Source: Bacteroides sp.
GTDB lineage: Bacteria > Bacteroidota > Bacteroidia > Bacteroidales > GCA-2748055
Assembly (NCBI GenBank): GCA_011048475.1
Contig: DSDZ01000386.1
Span: 1-16,318 of the forward strand
Direction of reading: 5' to 3'
Length of the DNA: 16,318 nt
Under the pieces are notes generated by a model. It did no database searches and was not told the DNA's origin. It was given only the letters and a program-made list of their open reading frames with translations. A program made the position numbers and the translations under genes. Positions 6,877 to 15,413 of this stretch are shown piece by piece. Position 1 is the stretch's first letter, and every line of letters begins with the position of its first letter.

Positions 6877-9240
6877 ATGAACGAACGTGTAAAAAAACTG
6901 AGAAAACAGAGCCTGGAAGCGGTGAACCGCATTTCAGCGGAACGGGGACTGCTTGTGACGGCTTTTTATAAAGCATTGTCGCCCATGCAGCATTCTGTCC
7001 CCGTGCAGCGTGCCAGATTGTTCGAATACATTCTGAAGAACAAGGCAATCTGCATCAACGACGGGGAGCTGATCGTGGGGGAGCGGGGACCGGCCCCGAA
7101 GGCCACTCCCACCTACCCTGAGATCAACCTGCATACGCTGAAGGACCTGGAGATCCTGGACGGCAGGGAGAAAGTGTCCTTCCGGGTGGACCGGGAGACC
7201 CGGGAAGCCTTCCGGGAGGTGATCATTCCTTACTGGGAGGGAAAGACCAACCGGGACCGGATCTTCCGGAACATGAGCGATGCGTGGAAGGAAGCCTATG
7301 CTGCAGGCATTTTTACAGAGTTCCAGGAACAACGGGCCCCCGGTCATACGGTACTGGGGGACAAGATCTACCGGATGGGAATGAGGGAAATCGCCGGCGA
7401 GGTCCGAAAATCAATGGAAGCGCTTGATTTCCATGATGATCCGCAGGCCTATGAAAAGCTGGAGGAACTCCGTGCCATGGAGATCTGTGCCAATGCCCTG
7501 GTCATGTTTGCCTGGCGGCACGCGGAAAAGCTGGATGCGCTCGCAGCCGGGGAAGCGGACATGGGAAGGAAAGAAGAGCTGAAGCGAATGGCGGCCGTCT
7601 GCCGCAGGGTGCCCTCCCGTGCCCCTTCCACCCTGCATGAAGCACTTCAGTATTACTGGTTTGTCCACCTGGGGGTCATCACCGAACTGAATCCGTGGGA
7701 CTCGTTCAATCCGGGAAGGCTGGACCAGCACCTGCTTCCTTTTTACAGGAATGACCTGGCAAAGGGGATCCTGGATGAAGCCGGGGCCCGGGAGCTGCTG
7801 CAGTGTTTCTGGATCAAGTTCAACAACCATCCCGCTCCGCCCAAGGTGGGGGTTACCGCCGAGGAAAGCAACACCTATACCGATTTCTGCCTGATCAACC
7901 TGGGAGGGGTAAGAGAGGACGGGTCGGACGGGGTGAATGAGCTCACCTTCATCCTGCTGGATGTGATCGAGGAGATGCGCCTGTTGCAGCCCTCTTCAAT
8001 GGTCCAGGTGAGCAGGAAGAATCCGGATGAATTCGTGGACCGGGCGGTCCGCATCGTGAAAACCGGATTCGGGCAGCCCTCCTTCTTCAATACGGATGCA
8101 ATCATCCTGGAGCTGACCGGACAGGGCAAACGGCTGGAGGATGCAAGGCGGGGAGGCGCCTCGGGTTGTGTGGAAAGCGGGGCATTCGGAACGGAAGCCT
8201 ATATTCTCACCGGGTATTTCAACCTGGTCAAGGTGCTGGAGATCACCCTCCACAACGGGGTGGATCCCATGACGGGGAAACGGACCGGTCCGGAGACAGG
8301 GGATCCGGCCGCTTTCGAATCCTTTGAAGCGCTGAAGGAAGCGTTCGTCAGGCAGCTGCACCATTTTATTGACATCAAGATCGCGGGGAACAACCTGATT
8401 GAACGGATCTTCACCCTCCACATGCCGGTCCCTTTCCTGTCGCTTTTCATCGACGACTGCATCGAAAAGGGCACGGATTATAATGCAGGCGGGGCCAGGT
8501 ACAACACCAGCTATGTGCAGGGGATGGGACTGGGTTCCGTCACGGACATGCTAAGTTCCCTGCATACGCACGTATTTGAGAGGAAATCGATTACCATGGC
8601 GAACTTTCTCCGGGTGCTGGCAGACAACTTCGAGGGACATGATGCGCTCAGGGCCTCCCTGCTGTATGAGACCCCCAGGTACGGGAATGATGATGATGCG
8701 GCGGACCGGCACGCCCGCTGGGTGTTCGATGCCTTCCATGATGCGGTCACCGGCAGACTGACTCCGCGCGGGGCCACCTACAGGATCAACATGCTTCCCA
8801 CCACCAGCCACATCTATTTCGGAAAGGTGGTGGGGGCCACGCCGGATGGGAGACTGGCCCGTGAGCCGCTTTCGGAGGGGATCTCACCCGTGCAGGGGAT
8901 GGACCGGAGGGGTCCCACCGCTGTCCTCAATTCAGCCCTCAGGATCGATCACCTGAAAACGGGAGGGACCCTGCTGAACCAGAAATTCACCCCCGATTTC
9001 TTCAAAGATGAAAGGAGCATCCGGAAAATCACCCAGCTGATCCGGGCCTATTTCAGCAAGAACGGCCACCACATCCAGTTCAACGTGGTTTCGGCCGCCA
9101 CCCTCCGGGATGCCCAGAAACATCCCGAAAGGCACCAGGATCTGATCGTGAGGGTGGCCGGGTACAGCGATTATTTCAATGCCCTGGGGCGCGAACTGCA
9201 GGAGGAGATCATCCGGAGGACCGAGCACGAAGGTGTGTAA
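6877..9240 (+). CDS. hypD: glycyl radical enzyme, probable trans-4-hydroxy-L-proline dehydratase
   Basis: A 787-residue glycyl radical enzyme of usual length. The thiyl-radical site is GGASGCVESGAFG with Cys431 and Glu433, the barrel motif is YNAGGARYN (535-543), and the C-terminal radical loop is RVAGYSDYF with Gly762. Residues I remember as the active site of Clostridioides difficile HypD (Asp278, Ser334, Asp339, Phe340, Cys434, Glu436, Tyr450, Thr645, Gly765, also Phe152 and His160) all have identical residues here at a constant offset of minus three, which favours hydroxyproline dehydration to 1-pyrroline-5-carboxylate over choline, glycerol or propanediol chemistry. The numbering is from memory. 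No pyrroline-5-carboxylate reductase gene lies nearby. The enzyme is cytoplasmic and oxygen-sensitive, and is activated by the product of the gene before it. The gene converges on the DUF1684 gene with only 22 nt between stops. Confidence 0.85.
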   Translation: MNERVKKLRKQSLEAVNRISAERGLLVTAFYKALSPMQHSVPVQRARLFEYILKNKAICINDGELIVGERGPAPKATPTYPEINLHTLKDLEILDGREKVSFRVDRETREAFREVIIPYWEGKTNRDRIFRNMSDAWKEAYAAGIFTEFQEQRAPGHTVLGDKIYRMGMREIAGEVRKSMEALDFHDDPQAYEKLEELRAMEICANALVMFAWRHAEKLDALAAGEADMGRKEELKRMAAVCRRVPSRAPSTLHEALQYYWFVHLGVITELNPWDSFNPGRLDQHLLPFYRNDLAKGILDEAGARELLQCFWIKFNNHPAPPKVGVTAEESNTYTDFCLINLGGVREDGSDGVNELTFILLDVIEEMRLLQPSSMVQVSRKNPDEFVDRAVRIVKTGFGQPSFFNTDAIILELTGQGKRLEDARRGGASGCVESGAFGTEAYILTGYFNLVKVLEITLHNGVDPMTGKRTGPETGDPAAFESFEALKEAFVRQLHHFIDIKIAGNNLIERIFTLHMPVPFLSLFIDDCIEKGTDYNAGGARYNTSYVQGMGLGSVTDMLSSLHTHVFERKSITMANFLRVLADNFEGHDALRASLLYETPRYGNDDDAADRHARWVFDAFHDAVTGRLTPRGATYRINMLPTTSHIYFGKVVGATPDGRLAREPLSEGISPVQGMDRRGPTAVLNSALRIDHLKTGGTLLNQKFTPDFFKDERSIRKITQLIRAYFSKNGHHIQFNVVSAATLRDAQKHPERHQDLIVRVAGYSDYFNALGRELQEEIIRRTEHEGV

Positions 9241-9262
9241 CTTCCTCGGGGGAGGTTATGCC

Positions 9263-10177
9263 CTATTCGAGGTGGACCGTTTTTTCTCCAGCCTCGATGG
9301 GGACGGGCAGAAAATTTTCCCTGGGAGGCATGGGACAGGTGGCATGCGGGGTGAATACGCAGGGTGGATTGTAGGCTTTGTTGAAATCCAGGATGACTTT
9401 TCCCCTGCGGCCCTTTGAGGCGTACAGGAACCTCCCTCCGCCATAGGTTTCCAGTCCGGTGGTCTGGTCGGCAAATACCAGGAAATATTGTTTGCCCGAA
9501 ATGAAGGGGAGCAGGGTCATTTTAATCCCTTTGAGCCTGAATTGCAGTTCACCCGGACACTGATACTCTTCCATGAATCCTTCCACCGGGGTGGCCACCC
9601 GGATGGTCCGGGGCTCATCGAACGGAACCAGTTTAGCCTCCACCACATAACCGGTCCGGACCGGGAAAGAGGGGATCTGTTTCAATTCGTCGATACGGGG
9701 GTGGTTGCGATCCCTCAGACGGACCCCGTACTGATCTCCCCGCCGGATAATGTTCCATGACAGGTCGCCCTGCCGGAGGATCGTGGTATTTCTTGTATGG
9801 TCATCCCGCAGTTCCATGGTATTTACCGGACTTCCATTGACAAGGATCCCGGACCCTTCCGCCGCCTGGAGCGTCACCCGGCCTTCGTTCAGGGTCAGGG
9901 TGCCGCAAAAACCTGCTGCCTTTTCCGGGAATACGATCTCATTGGAAGGATCCGACCCGAAGCGGTTCTCCCCCTCCTTCAGCCAGTAAAGCCCTGCCAG
10001 GCTCAGCCAGCCATCTTCCTTTTTCAGCCTTTCAAGCCGCTCCTCCTTCCACTTTCCGATGGATGCCTCATAGGCCTCCTCATCCTCGACGGGAAGCCCG
10101 TCCTTCCTGCAGGCCGCCGCGAGCAGCGGGATCCCGGCCATCAGCAAAAAAATGATCCTGTATTTCAGCATTGTCAT
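9263..10177 (-). CDS. DUF1684 lipoprotein
   Basis: A 304-residue lipoprotein: a hydrophobic signal ends in the lipobox LAAA-Cys23. DUF1684 hallmarks follow: DGWLSLAGLYWLKEGENRFG (55-74), SDPSNEIVFP, and the C-terminal GGGRFLYA (246-253), DFNKAYNPPC (264-273), FTPHATCPMPP and IEAGEK (294-299). The family is widespread in Bacteroidota and other bacteria and has no established function that I can state. The conserved Cys273 and Cys281 with nearby His and Asp residues might be structural or catalytic; this is inference. An ATG two codons inside could be the true start without changing the lipobox. A divergent promoter shared with the tRNA-Ser gene lies just upstream and implies a very short leader. 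Confidence 0.92.
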   Translation of the reverse strand: MTMLKYRIIFLLMAGIPLLAAACRKDGLPVEDEEAYEASIGKWKEERLERLKKEDGWLSLAGLYWLKEGENRFGSDPSNEIVFPEKAAGFCGTLTLNEGRVTLQAAEGSGILVNGSPVNTMELRDDHTRNTTILRQGDLSWNIIRRGDQYGVRLRDRNHPRIDELKQIPSFPVRTGYVVEAKLVPFDEPRTIRVATPVEGFMEEYQCPGELQFRLKGIKMTLLPFISGKQYFLVFADQTTGLETYGGGRFLYASKGRRGKVILDFNKAYNPPCVFTPHATCPMPPRENFLPVPIEAGEKTVHLE

Positions 10178-10197
10178 AAGAGATCTCCAGTAAACGG

Positions 10198-10229
10198 CAA
10201 TGATAGAAGAATTTTTCTATTTTTGCAAA
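10198..10229 (-). promoter_or_regulatory. minus-strand promoter for the DUF1684 gene
   Basis: Reading leftwards, TTTG (10229-10226) is followed after 20 nt by TATCATTG (10205-10198), a one-mismatch match to TAnnTTTG. Transcription would begin near 10191, about 14 nt before the DUF1684 ATG. It physically overlaps the tRNA-Ser promoter on the other strand. Confidence 0.55.
10218..10225 (+). promoter_or_regulatory. -7 box of the tRNA-Ser promoter
   Basis: TATTTTTG matches TAnnTTTG exactly and lies 10 nt before the mature tRNA 5' end, so initiation near 10232 would give a leader of a few nucleotides. No TTTG -33 element is visible at the expected distance. Confidence 0.62.
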
Positions 10230-10235
10230 GTGTCA

Positions 10236-10322
<87 letters not shown>

Positions 10323-10347
10323 AACACATTTTCTGCCCCCTGCTGGA

Positions 10348-12504
10348 ATGGATCCCGGACCGAAAAATAATCTCCGTCTGATGGTTGCAGCGCTGGTCCT
10401 CCTGGCTGCATCCTGCACCGGGGAGGAGCGGACTTATCAGGCGGCCGGACTGCAGAACCGGCTCCCGCTGGCTCCCAATCCCTATATCGAGCTGCCGCTG
10501 GGGACGGTCAGACCCGAGGGGTGGCTGCTCCACCAGCTGAAGCTGATGCGGGACGGGATGACGGGACACCTGGATGAATTGTATCCCCCGGTGGTGGGAA
10601 GCAGGAACGGATGGCTGGGAGGGGACGGTGACGGATGGGAACGGGGTCCCTACTGGCTGGACGGACTGGTGCCCCTGGCCTGGCTGCTGGAGGATGATTC
10701 ACTGAAGGCGAAAGCCATGCCCTGGATCGAATGGACCCTGAACAGCCAGACGGATGAAGGTTACTTCGGTCCGGTCCCCTTCGAAACGGAACCCGAACCC
10801 GAACCGGGCATCCAGAAGTCCAGGCGGCGTGACTGGTGGCCCAAGATGGTGATGCTGAAGGTGCTGCAGCAGTACTACGAGGCCACCGGGGATGGACGGG
10901 TGACCGATCTGATGAGCCGCTATTTCCGTTACCAGCTTGCCAGGTTACCGGATACCCCCCTGGACCACTGGTCCTTCTGGGCCAACCGGAGGGGAGGGGA
11001 CAACCTGATGATGGTCTACTGGCTGTACAACATCACCGGGGAATCCTTCCTGCTGGAACTGGCAGATCTGATACACGAACAGACCTTCCCGTGGACGGAG
11101 GTTTTTCTCAATGATGACTGTTACGGGGGAGCGGAGCTGGATCACCTGTATCCATATAACACGGGGAACCGCTATCCCTTCGATGACAGCCTGATCGGAA
11201 GACTTTGCGTGGAACAGCTCCAGGCTTTCCACTGCGTGAACCTGGCGCAGGGGATCAAGGAACCGGTGATCCGGTCCCAGCAGGATCCGCGTTTGGAGCA
11301 CCTGGCAGCGGTGAAGAAGGCCTTCCGGGACATCCGCCGTTTTCACGGTCAGCCCCAGGGTATGTACGGGGGGGACGAGCCACTGCACGGAGGCGTCCCC
11401 ACCCAGGGGATCGAGCTCTGTTCGGTGGTGGAGCTGATGTATTCCCTGGAGAAGATGATCGGGGTGACCGGCGATGTGGAGTTCATGGACCACCTGGAAC
11501 GGATCGCTTACAACGCACTGCCGGCGCAGATCTCCGATGATTTTTCCTCACGGCAGTATTTCCAGCAGGCCAACCAGGTGATGCTGACCCGCCACCGGCA
11601 TAACTTTTACGAAGAGGACCACCACGGGAATACGGACCTCTGCTTCGGGCTGCTCACCGGCTATCCCTGCTGCACCTGCAACATGCACCAGGGATGGCCC
11701 AAGCTGGTGACCCATCTGTGGTATGGCACGGCGGACGGGGGACTGGCGGCAGTTATGTTTGCCCCCTGCACGGTCCGGACCAGGACCGGCGATGGCACGG
11801 ATGTTTCCATCCGCCAGGTGACAGGCTATCCCTTCGAGGAAAAGGTCCGTTTTCTAATATCCCTTCCCCGTCCGTCGGCTTTCCCCCTGCATGTCCGGAT
11901 CCCCGGATGGTGCAGCGAGGCCCTGCTTTCGCTGAACGGTCGCCCGCTTCAGACGGAGCCGGGCGGCAGAATGGCCGTTGTTCACAGGAAATGGGAGGAC
12001 GGGGACCTGCTGGAGCTGCACCTTCCCATGAAGACCAAACTGGAGAGGTGGGTGGAGCATTCGGTATCGGTGCACCGCGGTCCCCTCGTCTACGCCCTGA
12101 AGATCGGGGAATCATGGAGCCATGTGGACAGTACCGACCAGTGGGGCGCTTTTGATGAAGTAAGGCCCTCGGATATATGGAATTACGGTTTGCTGGAGGC
12201 AGCGGTGCTGGATCCGGAGAATGGATTTGAATTCAGCGTCCAGGCGCAGGCTCCCGGGAGTGGGACGGACAGATTTTCTGCCGAAAATCCGGAGTTCTAC
12301 CCTTGGAGCATCGACAGTGCCCCGGTGTTGCTGAAAACCAGGGGAAAGGTGATCCCGGACTGGACCCTTTACAGGGAGATGGCAGGTCCCCTTCCGCACA
12401 GTCTCCCCCTGCAACACCTGGAGAACGAACACTCAGAGCTAATCACCCTCATCCCATACGGCTGCACAACATTGCGTATTACCGAGTTCCCGGTGGTACG
12501 CTGA
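10348..12504 (+). CDS. GH127-type (DUF1680) beta-L-arabinofuranosidase-like lipoprotein
   Basis: A 718-residue protein starting at the ATG at 10348. A longer open frame reaches back into the tRNA, but only this start gives a proper lipoprotein signal (MDPGPKNNLRLMVAALVLLAAS-Cys). The fold is the GH127/DUF1680 (alpha/alpha)6 barrel followed by beta domains. In GH127 enzymes a zinc site uses a Glu-x-Cys pair and a Cys-Cys pair, one of these cysteines acting as nucleophile; here they appear to be Glu356-Leu-Cys358 (QGIELCSVVELMYSLEKM) and Cys441-Cys442 (GYPCCTCNMHQ). Known members remove beta-L-arabinofuranosyl or other branched pectic sugars, so the exact sugar is open. Lipidation suggests periplasmic or surface action on plant glycans or glycoproteins. 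It begins 26 nt after tRNA-Ser and overlaps the opposing gene by 26 nt at its end. Confidence 0.9.
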   Translation: MDPGPKNNLRLMVAALVLLAASCTGEERTYQAAGLQNRLPLAPNPYIELPLGTVRPEGWLLHQLKLMRDGMTGHLDELYPPVVGSRNGWLGGDGDGWERGPYWLDGLVPLAWLLEDDSLKAKAMPWIEWTLNSQTDEGYFGPVPFETEPEPEPGIQKSRRRDWWPKMVMLKVLQQYYEATGDGRVTDLMSRYFRYQLARLPDTPLDHWSFWANRRGGDNLMMVYWLYNITGESFLLELADLIHEQTFPWTEVFLNDDCYGGAELDHLYPYNTGNRYPFDDSLIGRLCVEQLQAFHCVNLAQGIKEPVIRSQQDPRLEHLAAVKKAFRDIRRFHGQPQGMYGGDEPLHGGVPTQGIELCSVVELMYSLEKMIGVTGDVEFMDHLERIAYNALPAQISDDFSSRQYFQQANQVMLTRHRHNFYEEDHHGNTDLCFGLLTGYPCCTCNMHQGWPKLVTHLWYGTADGGLAAVMFAPCTVRTRTGDGTDVSIRQVTGYPFEEKVRFLISLPRPSAFPLHVRIPGWCSEALLSLNGRPLQTEPGGRMAVVHRKWEDGDLLELHLPMKTKLERWVEHSVSVHRGPLVYALKIGESWSHVDSTDQWGAFDEVRPSDIWNYGLLEAAVLDPENGFEFSVQAQAPGSGTDRFSAENPEFYPWSIDSAPVLLKTRGKVIPDWTLYREMAGPLPHSLPLQHLENEHSELITLIPYGCTTLRITEFPVVR

Positions 12505-14197
12505 TGTTTCCGGACATCTTTTTGATCCTTTTAATCCCCTGCCTGGCATAGAACCTGACCTCGAAATCTTCATCACTGAAGAGCGCGCGGAGGGGTTCGA
12601 TGATTTTCGGATCCCCTGAAAGAATGCATGTAAGCACTGCATTCCTTCGGACATGCACGTTTCCATCCCGGAGTTCCCTTACAGCGTAATCGAGTCCCGC
12701 CACAGGATCGATTTGCATCGTCGCTTCCAGTGCCGATTGCTGGAGATAATGCTCCCCGTCATCCAGGGCGGCTGCCAGGTAAGGGAGCGCGTCCGATGTG
12801 CCGATGGAACCAAGCGCCCTGTATATATGAACCAGGTTGTTCTTCATTGCGGGATCCTCCAGCATGCGGATCAGCGCTTCTGCCGCTTTCTCCGACCTGA
12901 TCTCACCCGCGGCGATTATAGCGCTGCTTCTGACCCTCCACACCGAATCGTGCATGGCCCGGATGAACAGGTCTTCGGCGGCCATATATTGATGCTGGCC
13001 TAGCATCTGGATGGAGAATTCCCGGATGATGGGATTTTCATGCTGCGTGAGAAGCGATAGAGCTTCCATACCCGGTTTCCCGTATCCGGGGATGGGTTCC
13101 ATGAGTGCGAGAATTTCCTTCCGGTTTTCCCCGGTCCGGTCCAGCCGGACCACGATCTCATCTACCTTTTCAGGATTTTCCCCGAGGACACTTCCTGCCG
13201 GTCGGTTACGGTCAAAGTCAACCCAGAAGAGGGAGAGTGACAAAAGAATACCCGTATAGATCAGCACGATCCAGAGCACATGGATCCTTCGGGAGGGGTA
13301 TGAACCGCGGGTGACCAGCCGCGCCGGCCAGGTCACGATCCGGTTGAGCCATTTTGGCAGGGGGATCAGGAAAGAGGACGATGACCTGTATTTTCCGTAT
13401 GTACCTCCGGTCAGTTCCATCATCCTGATTTCTTCCAGCAGGCAGATCCCGATGATGATCATGGTCATCAGCAGCCAGGGCAGGGAGGAGGGGACCGACC
13501 AGGATTTTTTCATCTGGTTGATGAAAGGGGTGAAGAGGATAAAGCCGTAACTCCAGAGAATCCAGCCCAGGTACTGCGGATGGCGTGAGATTCTATAAAT
13601 TTTTTCAGAGGTTATCGTGTGGCCCCCGGACCTGGATTTGAACCAGACAAGCACGCCCCAGGTAAAGAGGAAGGCCCCGGTTCCCATGAAGAGGTAGGAA
13701 ATGGCTGTATGTGCGTTCCATCCGGCCAGACCGGTCAGCCACATCAGGATCCAGTAAGGAATATAGATCACCTTGCCCAGATCGAGCACGTTGACAGCGC
13801 CGATCTCAAGAAATGGGAGCCAGCCGATCCTGAGCAGTCCCAGGCCCGCCAGAAAAAACATGCTGAGTGCAAACTGGCCGAAAACGGGAATGAAGAGACC
13901 GATCGCCCCGGCCACGGCCCATCCGGGTTTTTTGGTGGCGTATCCAATTGCGATCAGCGCCAGGATCAGGATCAGGGATCCGTAACCGATCCATCTCAGG
14001 TGCAGTCCGCTGATGAACATCTCTGTCTTCAGCCGGTTCACCTCCCCGGCCCCCTGATCAAACTGCGGGAAGCCGAACTGGTTCTGGAGCAGTTGATCGA
14101 GGAGCCTCGGGAGTTCGGTGAAAGCGAACATCAGTGCAATGGAAAATACAACCGCCAGGGACAGCAGTCCTGCACGTTTTAAAAGTCTGTTTTTCAT
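12479..14197 (-). CDS. polytopic membrane protein: isoprenylcysteine-methyltransferase-like domain fused to HEAT repeats
   Basis: A 572-residue protein, started at the ATG at 14197; a TTG upstream is less likely. The first 330 or so residues hold seven or eight hydrophobic segments. Within them lies an ICMT/phospholipid-methyltransferase-like core: SEKIYRISRHPQYLGWILWS (197-216), containing the RHPxYxG motif, then CLLEEIRMMELTGGTYGKY (252-270), containing the conserved Glu-Glu and Tyr. In characterised relatives these residues help bind S-adenosylmethionine and methylate a lipid or prenylated cysteine. After a last membrane segment (about 305-326), residues 375-560 form HEAT-like helical repeats, with units such as VWRVRSSAIIAAGEIRSEKA and FEVRFYARQGIKRI. 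It is the third gene of the sigma/anti-sigma operon, 16 nt after the preceding stop. The substrate is unknown, and the side of the membrane bearing the HEAT part needs testing. Confidence 0.82.
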   Translation of the reverse strand: MKNRLLKRAGLLSLAVVFSIALMFAFTELPRLLDQLLQNQFGFPQFDQGAGEVNRLKTEMFISGLHLRWIGYGSLILILALIAIGYATKKPGWAVAGAIGLFIPVFGQFALSMFFLAGLGLLRIGWLPFLEIGAVNVLDLGKVIYIPYWILMWLTGLAGWNAHTAISYLFMGTGAFLFTWGVLVWFKSRSGGHTITSEKIYRISRHPQYLGWILWSYGFILFTPFINQMKKSWSVPSSLPWLLMTMIIIGICLLEEIRMMELTGGTYGKYRSSSSFLIPLPKWLNRIVTWPARLVTRGSYPSRRIHVLWIVLIYTGILLSLSLFWVDFDRNRPAGSVLGENPEKVDEIVVRLDRTGENRKEILALMEPIPGYGKPGMEALSLLTQHENPIIREFSIQMLGQHQYMAAEDLFIRAMHDSVWRVRSSAIIAAGEIRSEKAAEALIRMLEDPAMKNNLVHIYRALGSIGTSDALPYLAAALDDGEHYLQQSALEATMQIDPVAGLDYAVRELRDGNVHVRRNAVLTCILSGDPKIIEPLRALFSDEDFEVRFYARQGIKRIKKMSGNISVPPGTR

Positions 14198-14213
14198 GGC
14201 GACAGGTGTTACA

Positions 14214-15413
14214 TTATCTTTTGAAAACAAACCTTAGCCGTACCTGGTCTTCGATCTTCTTTTCCTGTTCAGTGGCGGGATCCCACGGGGGACCTTCGAG
14301 CAATACCCTTTCAGCCTCACGGGTGTATGCCTCCCCGGGGGTACGCAGGGGCCGGATGTCCCTGAGGGTGCCTTCGGGGGTTACCGTAAACCGGAGGATG
14401 ACCACGGCCCGCCGGGTGGTGGTGTCTTCATCGGGAAACCGGAGGTTTTCCCTGGCATAGGTCCCGAAAGACTCAAATCCGGTGGAGGGTGCTGCTCCGG
14501 AAGAGGTTTCCAGGGGCTGCATCTGCTCATCCAGAAAGACCACCTGGTTTGCCGATTCTGCCGCGGCGAATTCTGCCAAATCATACATAACCACCTCCTC
14601 CACGTGGGTCCCTTTCTTTTCAGCCTCCGGCTGGGTGTCCCTGCTTTCCATTCCGGTCAGCTTCCCCGGTGTTGCAGTGACCGGCGCCGGAACCGGGGCA
14701 GGGGCTTGGGCACGTTCGGGAGTCATGACTTCGGCATGTTCGGTAATGACTTCGTCGTCGGTTCCGGATTTATCCCGTGACCGCGCCCCGGCAACAGGTT
14801 CGGCAGGAGCAGCTTCCCGGTGTACAATGCGGTCTTCGCTCGCAGTCTGCCGGGGCATTTCCTCAGCTGCGGCATCGGTCTCAGTCTTCCGGGTTCCGTC
14901 CTCTGCTCCGGTTACGGGTTCTTCCCGCGGCAGCGCTTTCTCTGCTCCGGTAACGGATTCATCCCGCAGCAGGGCTTCCTCCATCCCGGTTTCGCCTTCA
15001 GCCGGTTTTGACTGGGCCTCTGTATCTGCCGCAGTGGCCGGGAATTCCTCCCCGATCAGGGTTTCCTCAGCCTGATCCGGATTGAAATCATACAGCCGCA
15101 GGAAGACCGTTCCGACGATCAGCAGGGCGGCAACAGCAGCCGCCGCGCTGTAAACCGCGATCCTCCTTTTGCTGGCAGGCTTCCGGCCGGCGGGCCGCTT
15201 GTTCGCCATCCGCTCCCCGAGCCTGGAGTATAGATTCAGCAGGTCCTCCTCCGCCTGGTCCGGAGAAATTCTCTCCAGTCCCTCCAGCGCCTCTTTTGCG
15301 AACGGATCTGCTTCCAGGTCCCTTTCAAACTGGTGGCGCTCCCGGAAAGAGAACGCCCCTTTCAGGTATTGCAGAAAATCGCCTGCGCTTCTGTATTTCT
15401 TTTTACCGGACAT
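14214..15413 (-). CDS. membrane anti-sigma-like protein with TonB C-terminal domain
   Basis: 399 residues from the ATG at 15413. Residues 7-50 match the cytoplasmic region common in Bacteroidota anti-sigma/TonB proteins (FLQYLKGAFSFRERHQFERD, then DPFAKEALEGL). A basic stretch (71-84) precedes one membrane segment (about 86-105). A long Pro/Ala/Glu-rich periplasmic linker follows, with a 13-residue tandem repeat, and then a TonB C-terminal domain (312-399; FGTYARENLRFP, VVILRFTVTPEGTLRDI, GPPWDPA). This domain arrangement couples a periplasmic or outer-membrane signal to the sigma factor encoded just before it, or supplies TonB-type energy; which applies is not shown by sequence. The start overlaps the sigma gene end by 11 nt, consistent with translational coupling. 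There is no signal peptide; orientation is N-in by the positive-inside rule. Confidence 0.87.
   Translation of the reverse strand: MSGKKKYRSAGDFLQYLKGAFSFRERHQFERDLEADPFAKEALEGLERISPDQAEEDLLNLYSRLGERMANKRPAGRKPASKRRIAVYSAAAAVAALLIVGTVFLRLYDFNPDQAEETLIGEEFPATAADTEAQSKPAEGETGMEEALLRDESVTGAEKALPREEPVTGAEDGTRKTETDAAAEEMPRQTASEDRIVHREAAPAEPVAGARSRDKSGTDDEVITEHAEVMTPERAQAPAPVPAPVTATPGKLTGMESRDTQPEAEKKGTHVEEVVMYDLAEFAAAESANQVVFLDEQMQPLETSSGAAPSTGFESFGTYARENLRFPDEDTTTRRAVVILRFTVTPEGTLRDIRPLRTPGEAYTREAERVLLEGPPWDPATEQEKKIEDQVRLRFVFKR
14901..14978 (-). repeat. 39-bp tandem repeat, two copies, inside the anti-sigma/TonB linker
   Basis: Copies at 14901-14939 and 14940-14978 share 33 of 39 positions by my alignment. 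In protein they read as EALLRDESVTGAE then KALPREEPVTGAE. The length is a multiple of three, so copy-number change would keep frame. Confidence 0.85.

Noticed and set aside
9241..9262. CCTC-GGGG-GAGG as a terminator between hypD and DUF1684
   Set aside because: Only a 4-bp stem with no adequate T-run on either side.
13619..14182. 187-codon plus-strand frame opposite the methyltransferase/HEAT gene
   Set aside because: Antisense shadow of membrane-segment codons, no recognisable domain and no promoter.
14482..15075. Long plus-strand frame opposite the anti-sigma/TonB gene
   Set aside because: Ser/Ala/Val-rich shadow of the low-complexity linker on the other strand; no domain signal.
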